From: Angiostrongylus vasorum
Lineage: Eukaryota > Nematoda > Chromadorea > Rhabditida > Metastrongylidae
Assembly (NCBI GenBank): GCA_018806985.1
Contig: JADANN010000433.1
Span: 1,302,001-1,366,000, forward strand
Length of the DNA: 64,000 nucleotides
Reading direction: 5' to 3'
Position numbers and translations under genes: made by a program. Below the pieces are notes generated by a model. That model was not told the DNA's origin and did no database searches. It saw nothing but the letters and a program-made list of their open reading frames with translations. Positions 12,485 to 25,300 of the stretch are shown here, piece after piece. How positions within the stretch are numbered: the first letter of the stretch is position 1; each line of letters starts with the position of its first letter.

Positions 12485-12720
12485 CCCCAGTTTAAGTGGG
12501 TTCAATGGCGATTTGTGCTTTCTCGATTATTCCCGTTGACGGGATTAATAGGGATTGCTAATAATACTGACAGAGTAAAAACGTATGTCTGAGAGAAAGA
12601 CAATTCAAGGGCCTCAGTTGGTGCGATGGTTGAAGCGTCAGCCTCCGGAAAACCTAAGCACAGGTTCGAAGCCCACCTGAGGTTCTGAGCCTTTCTCATC
12701 TCTGCCATGAGGAAAGAAAA
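12485..12720 (+). repeat. tRNA-derived SINE (S2 family) with intact B box
   Basis: Has an A-box-like TGGTTGAAGCG at 12628-12638 and a perfect B box GGTTCGAAGCC at 12663-12673, 35 bases apart, then the 'ctttctcatctctgcc' block equivalent to 'atatctcagcatc' in other copies. Upstream lies the shared 'cccgttgacgggatt' block. This copy shows best that S2 derives from a tRNA gene. It is not a working tRNA because no full cloverleaf can be drawn. Confidence 0.75.
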
Positions 12721-12859
12721 TGGGGGTAAATAGAAGCTAAGATATTGCGAGAATTTTTTTGTGTGGAATGAATTGGTCTAAAAAAAAAGATTTCTAGTAA
12801 TAAGTTTACACTCTACCTTCTCCATATTGCGCTCATATCCAAGGTTTTTTTTCTTACAG

Positions 12860-12944
12860 CTCACACTTTTCGAAACAAGAAACTTTCATCAATGGCGTAA
12901 AGCAGATGTCGAAAAGCACCTTCAAGGCTTTCGTCGAGTATAAG
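12860..12944 (+). CDS. exc-5: Candidate 5' exon of the FGD gene
   Basis: 85 bases after a strong polypyrimidine acceptor (tttttcttacag). In one frame it reads SHFSKQETFINGVKQMSK and then STFKAFVEYK before AAG|GTGATT. This leaves phase 0, which fits the next firm exon at 15074, and the third positions favour C and G. A second frame reads LTLFETRNFHQWRKADV up to CGA|GTATAAG at 12937 and also leaves phase 0. I prefer the first frame. No stop-free link to the exon at 3316 was found. Confidence 0.55.
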
Positions 12945-13429
12945 GTGATTCAGAGTGTAATGCTTTTGCATGTACAAACCATAATTATTTCCTTACTTCA
13001 TTTCTTTTATTTCGAACTTCCGAATCACAATGCCAACGTTTTCAATGTCAACTCAGGCGTTGTTATGTTTTTTTGTTGTTACGGTTTACAAGCTCATTAG
13101 ACCTACAGAAGTAAATACCTCAAAGCGCTTAAGCCAGAACAGCGCCGCTCCTAGTCGTGGTGCTAATCAAAACACACATCGTATGTTGCAGTGCGTTAAT
13201 GTTAATTTGTAATAGAAATCACACCTCATTCGATTTGCAAATAACTGTATAATGAGTGATCTTTTCTTTGTAGTACTTTAAGGCTTAATCCTTATTCTGC
13301 GGTGCTCCATTGTACCCTATTCCCCTTGATGTGACAGGTTTGACGACCAACATCAGAAAAAGAAGTAACTGCTGTGGTCACTCGACTCGAAACATTATGG
13401 CTGTAATAATGGCTAAACCACCGAAAGAT

Positions 13430-13703
13430 AAAGCTTTCAGCTTTGATCAATCCCTGAGGGATGCGCGACGCATTCGACTTCATTAAGCATCGTCTGGAAG
13501 TGATTGAATGCATATCTGGCCTTTACGATGACTCGCTGTGGCCTATCGATGTGTCGAGCCAGTGCTGCTATCCTTCCAGTCAAGTCTGGTACCAATTTGC
13601 CGAACCCGAAGGAATGGAAGGCTTGGTGAGCCATGGGCGTGAAGATCGATTCCACGTGTGCGTTGCGCGGTGCCCCCGACCACTGCGCCACACGCGTCCC
13701 TAC
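13430..13703 (-). repeat. S1 tRNA-derived SINE
   Basis: Near full-length minus-strand copy inside an intron of the FGD gene. Head at about 13690 (GTGTGGCGCAGTGG read on the minus strand), B-box-like GGAATCGATC near 13650, tail with 'gcatccctcaggg' near 13455. Confidence 0.85.
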
Positions 13704-13964
13704 CGAAACATTACCCATAATAAATATTTCTAATGACCTAAATAATAAAGCAAGACATTGACTATCTATACCAATATTCAATGAGAGTCGATATTGACAT
13801 TAACCCTTTGAGGTTTTATTTTTTATTATTTTTGCTCCGAGTTTGTTTTGCGCAAAGAAAAGAACGGTTTCTGGATGTCATTGTAACCAACGACCTTAAT
13901 TGCGGCTGTTTGACTAAAATGAAGCTGGTGGATTCCTAGTGCCGAATTTCTTCCAAAAGGTGGT

Positions 13965-14095
13965 TATGGCAATGTACCTCGCGAGAACGACCTACTGCGG
14001 CCGACCGATTCGAATTACTTCAATATCGACGAAGTGGAAATCATAGAAATGCTAGGCGAATAAGGGTTTATAACAACCTCATGTTAGCTCAATCG
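13965..14095 (+). repeat. Penelope-type 3'-end fragment
   Basis: The end 'gctaggcgaataagggttta' preceded by 'atcgacgaagtggaaatc' matches the 3' module of the relics at 30940 and 38115. Strongly diverged; no coding part remains. Confidence 0.4.
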
Positions 14096-14688
14096 GCTAA
14101 CAAAGTATTGATTACGGTAATACCTACTTGGTGATGTGCAATTGGGATAATCCACTGCAGACCTTCTTAATATTGGCGAAACGATGGTAGCTGAGAAGTA
14201 TATTAGAAAACTGGCACAACACACCAACAATCAAATCGTTAATGACTGGATATATTAGCGAATTCCTTCGCTCACTTAATTCTATTCATATGTCATGTAA
14301 TCAACGTTGTAGAAGTCGAAAAAAATTCAGCTATGATACTTCGTCCCATCCAGCATTCTTATCGAACGCTCCCTCCCCCCTGTCCATCAGTGGATCGCAA
14401 CTTCTTCACACACATCGACAACTACCTGCTGAGAAGATTTTCAACAAGAAAGCCACTACTGGAAGTGCCTTTAGGAATTCATCATTTCCAAGACTACACC
14501 ACTCCATACTACCGGACAAGAAAAAAAGTAAACTTATGTGTTTCTGGCAAAATTTCGTAGGTGGTAGTGATTCTTTTTGACTAATAAAAACGTTTTCTAT
14601 ATAACAAGATAAGATATGTCATAGTTATAGCATTTCAAACATCCCATACAAAACCGACCATCATTTATCTGATGTATATTTGTACAAA
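14096..14688. other. No recognisable gene
   Basis: Intronic position. A plus-strand open frame at 14242-14580 shows no domain and no splice context. Confidence 0.4.
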
Positions 14689-14985
14689 GGGCGCGTGTGG
14701 CGCAGTGTTTGGAAACGCCATTGCGACACACATGTGGAATCGATCCCCGCGCCCGTGGCCCAATAAGCTTTCCATCCCTCCGGGGTCGGCAAATTAGTAA
14801 CAGACTTGTCTAGGAGGATAGCAGCACTTGTTCGACACATCGGCAGACCACCGCGAATCATTGTAAAGGTCAGATATGCATTCAATCACCTCCAACGATA
14901 CTTAATGAAGTCGAATGCATGGGGCATTCCTCAGGGATTGATCAACCCCGACAGCTTTATCCTTTTATCCTTTTATATTTGTATG
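14689..14985 (+). repeat. S1 tRNA-derived SINE
   Basis: Plus-strand copy in a FGD intron. The A box lies in TGGCGCAGTG from 14698 and the B-box-like GGAATCGATCCCC in 14736-14748. The body follows, then 'gggattgatc' and a tail with repeated ATCCTTTT units at about 14955-14978. Microsatellite-like tails of this sort are typical of SINEs moved by RTE-clade LINEs. Confidence 0.88.
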
Positions 14986-15073
14986 TGCTCCTATTTTTTC
15001 TTTCTTAGAAACCAAATGAAGGGATAATTTCGGTGACCAGTAGTGTCAATATTATATTTCGAACAACTTCCAG

Positions 15074-18000
15074 GGACCTGAGGGTGGATTCCGTGTGAAA
15101 CTAGCCGATAATGGTGATGATTTATCTGAGGAAGAAACTGAGGACGACGACCGTGCTAGCAGGTTGGTCAGTTTTGCGTAGAAATTTTTTCTAGAACGGT
15201 ACGGTTAGGTCAATGTTTTTGCGTTCATCAATCAAATAGCTCTCTTTTTGACGCAAGAAGAGAACCGTGAGGTTCTTTAACACTGTCGCGGAGAGTGACG
15301 CCTATAAGTGTCACAATGGTTTTGCGAAAGTGGCTGGTATAACATCCAAAAGTGTCATATTCTTCCCAACAGTTTATTTTAACACACAGAATTATTTTCC
15401 TACACTTCTTGTTATCAATTGGTAGCTTTTGGAACACAATGGGAGTTGCTCAGGAAAAAGTTCCACTTTGTGCCTAGAAATATAAAAAAAGCGTTTTTCG
15501 AAGCAGTTTTTTTCACCAAAAATTTGGGATGTGATCGATCAACTTTAATTGTTGCAAGTAACATAGAGTAAATCACCTGTTTCACCTGTAGTCCCGTTAA
15601 TCGTCGACTGACTCGAGAGGGCGCCAGTAAATCTTCCATTTTTCCCCTGTCGCGCCCAACAGTAGCCCAGTGGGTACTGCTAGCTCTAGGGACTCATCGA
15701 GCATCATATCTTCCTTCTAGGCTTTTTCGAACTACGACCATCGGATCGGTGGTCTTCCTGCAGTACGTTTGACATCCCGAGGAATCCAGTCAATAACGGC
15801 TCTTGTCCATCGGTTGTCATTTATAAGCATTATGTGTCCGCCCACCTTATCTTCCACTATTTGGCGTACAGAACGGCATCTTTGGTTTTTGATCGTTGAC
15901 GCAGGTCGGAGCTTTGGAACCCTTCCCTTACTTGCGCGAAACGGAATACTCCTAGCATCGTCCTTTCGACTGCGCGTTCAATAACGCTGAGGGATCTTTC
16001 AATCTGCTTACGAAACGACCAGGTTTCTGACGCATACGTTAACGCAAGAAGTACCATTGAGTCGAAAAGGTGGGCATCTAGTGTTCTTCGTTCTCCTTAT
16101 TACATCCTCGATGCTCTTGAAAATACTCCAAGCCGCTCGTTTCCTTCTGCTCTACTCAGGAGCTAAGTCGTTCATCATGTTGATTTCCCGACCTAAATAG
16201 GCATAACGGGAGCATTCGGAGATGTTCGTTCCCATGAGGATGAATGGGGCATACGAAACCAATCCGTTTCTCATGAACATCGTTTTTGTAAAAATTTAGT
16301 CGAAAACCGATCTTTCCACAGGCTTTATCAAACTCCGGAAGCATACGTTCCTTCTGGCTAATGTTCGGTGTTATAAGGACGACGTCGTCAGCAAAGGGAA
16401 GATGGTGTAACTGCCGACCATCGATTTTCACTGCCATATTATCCCATTCCAGTGTTCGCGTGACGTTCTGAAGGGTGGCGGTAAATAGTTTTGGCGAGAT
16501 TGTATCGAATTGTCTAACCCCTCTTTTGACATGAATGATAATATCATTGTAGAATGGTGATATGTTGGTTGTGAAACTTTTACAAAGCTCACGAACAATC
16601 TTTATGTAATGAGTAGGGACTCCTTGAGTGTCAAGGACTTCCATGACTGCTTCTACCTCAATTGAGTCAGGCTTTCTTTAAATCGATGAATGTAAGAAAG
16701 AGCAGTCTTTTGTACTCTCGCGATACTTCAGTGAGTCTTGTTATCGTGTGGATGTAGTTCATCGTACTAAATCCTTTTCGAAACCCTGCTTGCTCACATC
16801 GCTGTCCTTCATCCAGTGTATATACTTGTGCTGTCAATCCTCTTTAGGATGGCTCGAGTGAAAAGTTTGTAGACGACAGACAGCAAGCAGGTTGGGCGAT
16901 AGTTGCCAATATCGTGTAGGCCACCCTTCTTGAACAACACGCGCTCTTGCTGATTGGTCTTCCACTGAGTAGGGACCTTCCATGTAGACAGGTAACGCGT
17001 AAAGAACCGAGCCAGTGTGTTTACGAGGACGGGCGGAATATTTCTTTCAGGTGTTCCGATCTCAACCTGTCCGGACCTGGTGCTCTTCGATTTTTCACCG
17101 ACGAAATGACATGTTGGATTTAGGAAGAGAGAACCGGTGGTACAACATATCCATCCTGCTTTATTTTATATGACTTAAGGTGGACGTGGCTATCGAAGAT
17201 CTGAGTAGTATTCGTGAATGGTTTTCTCCGTTGCCTTTCTGGACGCTGTAACTGTTCCGTCTAAGCGTCGGAGTGCAATCATCTTGGTATTGTAAGTGAC
17301 GAAGCTTCCATGGGCTTTGCTAATGGTTTTCCCAGCCTCTATAGCTTAGACCGTTACTGCTGCTCTTCTTTCTTAAGATCTTCTTTCATCGCCTGTCTGC
17401 ATTGTTTGCAAGTTCGGACATTAGTTCGCGGTTGCCTGCAGCTCATGCGATTCCACGCTGGCGTATCAGCTCGAGTTTTTCTGGAGACAGACGTCTGTTG
17501 GTGACTATCGGACACTCAGCTTTCGTAGCGCTAACGTGAAGATGTTGAATGAGCCGATCGTATTCTTCGTCGATGTTATCGACAACGGCACCCTCCCAAC
17601 AACCGGCTAGTGAATTGAATAAATCCCAGTTTGCGGTGGTTCTGGGACTTCGGTTTTTGAATTTAGCGGCTTTTTCTCCTTTCCACGAGAAATAGAATCG
17701 AGTGTTGGGACAACAGCGACATCGGTTAGGCAATACCTTCTATTTACTATGATGTGGTATATTTCGTTATAGTACTCTCCATTGGGAGACTCCCTCATCC
17801 AGCTTTGAGAGTGGTGCTTCTGGAATTGCGAATCACCATGGATGGTCTTCGTCGTCATGATAAACTCAGACAGCCGCTCACCCTGTTCGTTCTATTCCAA
17901 TCCGTGGGTCCCAATGTGACGTTCTTCTGATTTTCTTCTTGGTCCAATCTTGGCGTTGAAATCTCCAATGATGACCTTCAAGAATGTATGGTCTTCTCTG

Positions 18001-19387
18001 TATGACTTCTCCAAGTCCATATAGAATTCTTCGACTTCTTCTTTGTCATAGTTTGATGTGGGCGCGTAAACGAAGAAGATTGTCAAAGTTGGCGTTGATC
18101 TACATATCTTCAACAGTACACGTCAGATTCTGGTTGTAGGCTGTTCAAATGAACCGATGTTCATGGACAAACTCGTGTTGACGAGAACGCCGACGCCGCC
18201 GACTCCTCTAGTGTCGCATGTTCCGAGAAACGGTTCTTCTTCAGTGTCGTAGGGTATGAATGGATGGCGTCTTCTTGTGTTGGCCAGGCCGATTACGTCG
18301 TACCTTATCTTTCTTGCTTGCATGAGCAAGCTTTCTGTCGTGGACTCGGATTCAAGTGTACGTGCGTTGTAGGCACAGATGGTCACCTTAGTCCTCTGCA
18401 ATCCAGGCAGCTTCCATTGGCCCTGATATTTTAGCAACGTCTCCGTATTCGTCCTAGCCAACGCAGCCGAATTGGGAGGTCTTTCGGGGTCAGGGGAATG
18501 AGGTCCGTTTCTTTTACTGTTTTTTAGCTTTTTGCTACCCACGTATAGCTTGCTGTGCTCTGAACGTAGGGGGCTGGGTGTACCCACGGGTAGCTTGCCA
18601 GTCTCTCCCAGAGTGGACATAAAGCTTATTTGTTGGAGGCGACTCCTAAGCGCTTCCCGTATACTTCCCTGTCATTTTGATTCCAGGCTTTTTGGCCGAA
18701 TTGACTCGTAGAATACAAAAACGCACCAACACACGCATGCATGAATACCCTTCGTAAATACAGAAAGTATTTGCTAAATCGGCGAAGCAGAAACAGGGCG
18801 TCCATACGATGGAGATCTGTGGAAGATATAGTGAATAGCATCGTAGATATCATTGATATTCATAGAATGATAGAGCGAAATCTTTTCTACAACCTATTCA
18901 TCTCTACACCCTACGAAGTCCTCTTATTATCGGAAAATTATTGTTTATTCTCAAAAAGCCTGCATATAAAGGCTGAAGATTCCGGTAATCCAGTCCTTAA
19001 CAGGCTCGAGAATACGCGTCGTCGCGAGAGTGTTAAGGCCATAGTTCTCGTGAATAACTTTATAGATCTCAGTGACGTAGCAACGCGGTTGAGCCATTGC
19101 TGTACTAAAAACACACCATCACCTAGGGAATAGCACTCTTAAACAGTGGCGATTGGTGCAAATTTTGATAAGTGTACCTAAAGTTGAGACAAGGAACATT
19201 TATCACTTTAACTACACTACTAACATAATCAAGTCAAACAGTCGCGTTACTTCGCTAATGGAAAACTTATTTCAGCAAAGAGCGTTGTTCTAGGTGCTAT
19301 TCGGAGATTACCGACAGCGAAAGCGACATCCTACCGTTTACACAGCAGACGAAACAACAAGCAGAGGTGAAGAAAAGGCAGGACAAG
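15074..19387 (+). CDS. exc-5: FGD N-terminal acidic exons
   Basis: Two exons. The first (15074-15162) reads [16 protein letters not shown] and then an acidic [13 protein letters not shown]. It ends with two bases that complete a serine codon with the second exon (19276-19387), which reads [17 protein letters not shown] and ends KKRQDK. CxxC near the start of exon 2 is isolated and no zinc fold is evident. The intron between them is about 4.1 kb because it contains LINE copy 2 on the opposite strand. The acidic, low-complexity character suits a flexible N-terminal region before the DH domain. Confidence 0.85.
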
Positions 19388-22300
19388 GTACTTTTTTCTT
19401 TCCGACTTTCGATAATTATGAATCATCTTTAGTTTAACTTTGTAAGTTTGTTTATGTATGATATGTATCATAGAATTCTCGCTATTGGTCTAGGCATGGT
19501 TTGCGGCAAAGGAGCTTGTAGATAGCGAACAACGTTACGTGAGTAAATTACGGTTACTGGATGAGCAGTTTCGCCAGCGGGTCATGAAAGAGACAGCGAT
19601 CGATAAGGAAAAACAGTTGAGGCTTTTTGCTAACATATCCAGCTTGTATCAATTCCATAACACACACTTCCTTCCGCAACTTATGGAAGCGAGCCGTGAC
19701 TGGCACACCACTAAGAGGTATTGTATTGCTTTTTTCCAGAATATCTGTATCTAAAACATGACGTGTGGCGCAGTGGTCGGAGATACCCTGCAAAATACAC
19801 GTGGAATCGAACTCCGCGTCCATGGCCCACAAAACTTTCCATCCCTCCGGGGTCGGCAATTTGGTACCAGACTTGTCTTGGAGGATAACAGCACTGGCTC
19901 GATACATCGGTATGCCACTGTAAAGGCCAGATATGCATTCAGTCACCTCCAAACGATGCTTAATATTGTCTAATACATGGCTCATCCTTCAGAAACTGAT
20001 TAATGCTAGGTGTTTTATCCCCTATCCTTTTTTAAAAATCTGGCACGTATATCATAAAACAATATTTTTCAATCGCACTGTAGTTTAGCTGGAGTTTAGT
20101 TGTACACGCAATTACGCACTTTGGGAAACATTAGTGTCCGTGGTTATGCATACGAAACACTGAGTGCTGTTTGAATTTTTTTTTCACTTTTACTTTTATT
20201 CTTGCTCAGTCCAAGATTACTGAAGGGCTCACATTCCCAAATGCTATAGATCTGTGTTTGCTACCAGAAGCAATTTATCTTTTGATCTGCTTAAATTATA
20301 AAATAAAGACTGCGAAAATAAAAGTATGAATACGGTAGCAATATGGTGTGATCCACTGGCGAAACGATGGACCCACAACGTGTGGTGGGAAGCGCGTTAG
20401 CCCCCCCCGGTAAAGGTAATAACGCTTTCGTTCCCCACCGCAGATTCCTGCTGTCCATAGTTTCGCAAATATCTCACCATCATTGTGGTTGTATCACACG
20501 TAGTACCGTACTAAGAAAAAAAATTGTAATAGGCAGTAAATAAAAAGTTAACATTCTAAATTAATAGCTTCAAAGAAGCTTGTTTTCGTTCACAAAAGTC
20601 GCTAACATTGCATCTCATTGATTGAGAAGGGCCTTTCAATAAAAATGTTTTGAAATAATTTGGATATGTTTGTGACATGTTTTCTTATAAACAAGGCTCC
20701 CATTCACCAATAAACAAATTCGTTTTTTTATTACCTCCTAGTATTCCCGTTGCAGGATAGCCAACGTAGTTCGCAAGCAGGCGCCTTTCTTGAAGATGTA
20801 CTCTGAGTACACAAATAACTATGATAGAGCAACGAAGACTTTTGACGAAATGAAGAAGAAGAAGAAATTCGCTGATCTCGTCCGTGAAGTGGAGGTTCGT
20901 CATCTTCCCTACAATAGCCTTTTTTCGTTTGCTAAGAGGGTTTGGATAGGGATGTGTTACTGCTTGATACTCTAAGTTTGCGTAACTGTCATATTTTTGC
21001 AGTAACTCCCACGACCGAATTTTTGTTAACCTCGGCATTGATTGATTGATTCTTTCTATTTCTGTTTAGCAAACGCGAGGTGTTAGTTTCCTTCTTTATT
21101 TACGCAAAGCTGACGTTTCGGCGGATTTCGCCTTCCTCAGAGCCTGGAAAGGTCAAGTTGACTGCAATCTACACGGCCAAACACCTCCCCTGTCATATTT
21201 TTGCTTATATCATTGAATTTTTTCGAGTTGAATTCGATTCTTTCATAACCGGAAATTCTAAATCGTCTCAATGGGTCGAATGTTTTAGGATTTGCTACAA
21301 CAATTGTTTTCTATCAACGGCAATACATGAAGGTGTTTCAGAAATTGCCTGAGTGTGAAGGCCTTCCCCTTAGTCACCACCTAATCTGTCCAGTGCAAAG
21401 GGTGATGCGATATCAATTGCTACTTCAGGTCAGGCTTTTTCTTCCAAATTTTTCCAAAAAATGCAAAGGTAAACCGCTGCTCAAGAAATCAATAAGCATC
21501 TTTGGTGTTCTGATTTAATAAAGAATTTTGCAGCTTATAATCATTTGAGAAGTAAAAATGAAACACCGTAAGTGGTACAATGGGCAAATATTGAATGGTG
21601 TCCGTCTGAAAACAATTTTGTAATCTAAGGAATATAAAAAACATCTGACCGAAAACGACACTGATTACACCGACGCAGATGCGGCGCTTCAACTTGTACT
21701 CGAGGCTGCATCTCATGCCAATGAGATGATGAAGAAACTGGTCAGATCCATTTCATTTTCAGCAATTTCTCCTCATTGTAATCGTGCGTTAAAAAATTAT
21801 TATGATGCGAATTTTCGGCTATTTTTGATATTTCAGGATGGATTTGGCAAGGTGATTGAAGTACAGGAACAGTTAGGAAATTCTATTTCACTCGTAGCAC
21901 CAGGACGAGAACTACTGAAAACCGGCACCTTGCAGGTTATTTCTGATTTCATGACAAGAGCTGTAAATACTACTAGCAGTGGTATTCAAAGGAGAGAAAC
22001 TATGAGAATTACTCTGTGAAGTTCATGGTTTCCCATCAAACTGTTTCAATAATGCTTCAATATTTTGACAGAAGGGTTTTTTTTAAGAAAATCTCTTCAA
22101 CCACGGAGAAGACAGAGGAGCGAACGATCTTCCTTTTCAATGATCTCATACTATTAGCAGGAGAGCGAAAGATGATCGGTCTTTGTAAATACCGCCTACG
22201 TGCCGTATTCCACGCATGTCATGCGCAGGTGTTTTTTCTAATTTTTACTTTTTCCAGTCATATAGAGAAAGTTTGTTCAAGAAGGGGTGGCCGTCTATTT

Positions 22301-25300
22301 AGTCGAACTGAAACTCAGCGTTTTTCTCAGGTAATAAAATGTCAAATTTAGAATTTTCATAAGTGAGGTGCAAAATTAGCCAGAATTCTGTAGCTTTCGG
22401 GGACGATTTCAATCAACTCAAGAATAATAGTGGTGCGGACGGAGATACGTCATTGGTTAGTGATGTCGTTGATCAGGAAGCAAAGGCACTAGTTCACCCC
22501 CACCCCAACGCTCTTCCTCCAATCCACGTTGGAACGCCTTAGCCCGGCTATCACCAAGAAAGCAAGGAGAATCAACTCGACCACATTCTCCGATAGCCGA
22601 AATCCTTAAGTGGCGGCCGAAACAACGGGCGAAATATTCGAAGACCATTGTGAACAATGAATGCAAGCAAAACGAATCGAAGGCAAGAATCGTTGAGATC
22701 CGCACAGTAAATATGATGACCATGTCAAATTAAAAAAATAATAATGGTAATATTTACCTTTATTTAAATTAGTATCCCTGATAAAAAAGAAAAATCTTCA
22801 GATGAAAACCGTTGAACATCAGTTTTGAGGTCTATTCCAAATATATTTCTAAACTACTAATATTTGACGAGAAGAACTATTGCTGTAGTCGTTTAAGATA
22901 TGTGAAGGCGATAATCTTGAAAGGGAACATTCCTTCTACATTCGAGGGTCCGATGGCAGTGGACCGCAGAGATGTGTGGAACTCTTTTTCAGGTAAATGA
23001 GTTATACACATAATTATTAGGAATTAGTGGTTAAACGTAGAGCTTACTAGGTTGAAGTTCGACGTCCTTTATAGCAATATTTGGATTCTTTTCTGTCAAT
23101 GAAGAGAAAAGAGAATTAAGGAGAACGGGAAGAGAAATTCATTCGTGAAGACCTCCGATACAGAAGCATTTTCTATTTTCGAGCACATCTAGTGAAATTA
23201 TTTCAAATTGTTTGTTCTCTTTACTTTGAAATATCCACTATCATGAGGAGGCATCTTGTTCTCAGCATATTCTTTGTGTAGGTGATACGCTTCTGGTTGG
23301 GCAGTTTTTTTCTGGAATCCCGCGAAAGTCATGTAAATTTGTTCCAAGATTTGATCAAGAATACACGCCACCTTTTATAGATCGGAGGTTTGCCCCTTGT
23401 GATTTGGCTCTTCATAGGACGACAATTCTTGGAATTCTTTTCTTTGCTTTAAGTTTGTCATTTAAATAGAAGTATAGGAACCCCTTCTAAGCTTGATTGA
23501 AGTTCTATAGTAGAACGAACTTCCCTCGCTGTACTTCGCAGTTCGACGCCTAAGAGCACAGTTCAAGCCGACGATCAGCTGTTATGGCATTGGAGGCTTT
23601 GTGTAGCTTTAAACAATGAATCAATCCTGGTTATTCAAACCACGTGGGATCTAGCTCCCCCTCCAGTTTTGGACGACGCCTAGTTTCCAACCTTTACGAA
23701 TTTGCTTGTTTCCTCGGCCATAAACATTATTTTTTTTTCGATAACCAGAGGAGCGAAAGGTTGTGGGCATGACGCTATTGTGTTTCAAATGGCATATACA
23801 TACTGCAAAAGTATTGCTGTCCGCATTTGGAAGGACTTATGCCCCGTCTATCTCAGTATTTTTTACACTAGCACATTCCATGCCATAACTATGATTCAGT
23901 ACAGTAAGTAGAATTGAGAAAAAAGTCAGCTGTCGTTCAAATTACCGTTTCTGTAACCCACTGGATTGAAAATGGACACTATGCCTTCAAATCGTTCCAC
24001 GCGCACTGCCACGTTAAGATGTATACGTCCAATTCGTTGCGAACGTTTTGAGAACGACCTTGCTGAGCAAGCAACAATATTTCACAGACCTAGAGAAATT
24101 ACTATTGTAAAAATAAAGTCGAAAACAGCTCATCTCACTATTTCTTAAATGGCTCTCATCTCATTATTTCTTAAATGGCTATCTTCGTAATGCATTTCTC
24201 GTAAATCGGTACAGTCTCATTGTTTACATCCATAACTTACAGATTCTCAAAAGGAAAAGAACGACTGGGTGGAAAGCATTTGTGCAGTGATCGAGGACTG
24301 TAGGGCGAACTCAGCTACCTTTGGTGGAAATAATGTGAGTCGGGTTGAACAGCTTTCAGTCCTGACTAACAACAAGGCTTGATTTCAGTCCTTTAACATT
24401 GTTTTTCTTCTTTTATGACTTTTTTAGCCAATATGTGTACTAATTCTAGATAATCTTTATGCTATTTAGAAATCTTCACTAGGCGAGAGTAACAACAACT
24501 ACAGCGAAAGTCGGAACTGTGCTGACTGTGACACAGAGTTCAGGTGAGTCCGGTCGTTGAAAGCAAAATGACAAACTTAATATATTGCAAATAAAATAAT
24601 ATAATGTATTTATAATATGAGGCATGTTTATTCCTTTACAACTATAAGGAGATAAATGTTAAGAGCTGTAAGAGTTTTACACGGCCTGCTTTTCTCCACC
24701 CTTAGCAGCCTATTACTTTTTCTTTCACTGACTTTTCTTTGTATCTGTTGTGTAAAATCTGGCCAAATTCGTTTTTTCTTTGCATATTTTTGAGCTGTCG
24801 GTGAAATAAAAGCCATGCGTTGAAAACAGAAACCGAACAACTGAAATTCTGAAGAAGTTGTGAAAATAGTGGTATGAAAAGCGGAAATTCTGTTGTGTAT
24901 TCGTTTACTTACTTACTTGGATACTAATTTCCACTTTTCGGAGTATCGCTGGCTAAGCCATTGTGGTTCTGTGGAGTCCCGAGGTCAACGTAGCTAAACC
25001 CTGCCCCTGGTCGTCACTACCACAGGCAGTCGCAGACCTTATGGATCAGAGGGAGATTTGCCACCATACGACTAATTTGATACTAGGACGGTAGTGGATC
25101 CTAGTACTGGCTTACTCTTAGCTAGGCTTCCTGATCAGAAGGTCGGACTCCTTCCCAGCTTGGGAAGCCCTGCCAGGAGGCGAATCCCCTTCTGTACATC
25201 CCAGCCCAGTACTCAGGAGTACCTTCAGAATGATGCTGGATCCTGGTGTTGGTTTACACTTGGCCGGACTTCTTGATGGAAATGCCGGATTCCTTCTCAT

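Noticed and set aside
12600..12690. A tRNA gene
   Set aside because: A and B boxes are present, but no acceptor stem or anticodon arm can be drawn and the unit is repeated with a SINE body; it is a tRNA-derived SINE.
13042..13190. Exon-like Ser/Asn/Pro-rich segment in the intron after 12944
   Set aside because: Reads well in one frame, but its borders do not give a phase that fits both neighbouring exons.
14242..14580. 112-codon open frame in an FGD intron
   Set aside because: No domain, not flanked by usable splice sites in phase, and a competing overlapping frame in 14333-14560.
16156..18620. Minus-strand reverse transcriptase and endonuclease frames as a host gene
   Set aside because: They are blocks of a decayed LINE with the same order as at 4515-7745 and 40367-43690.
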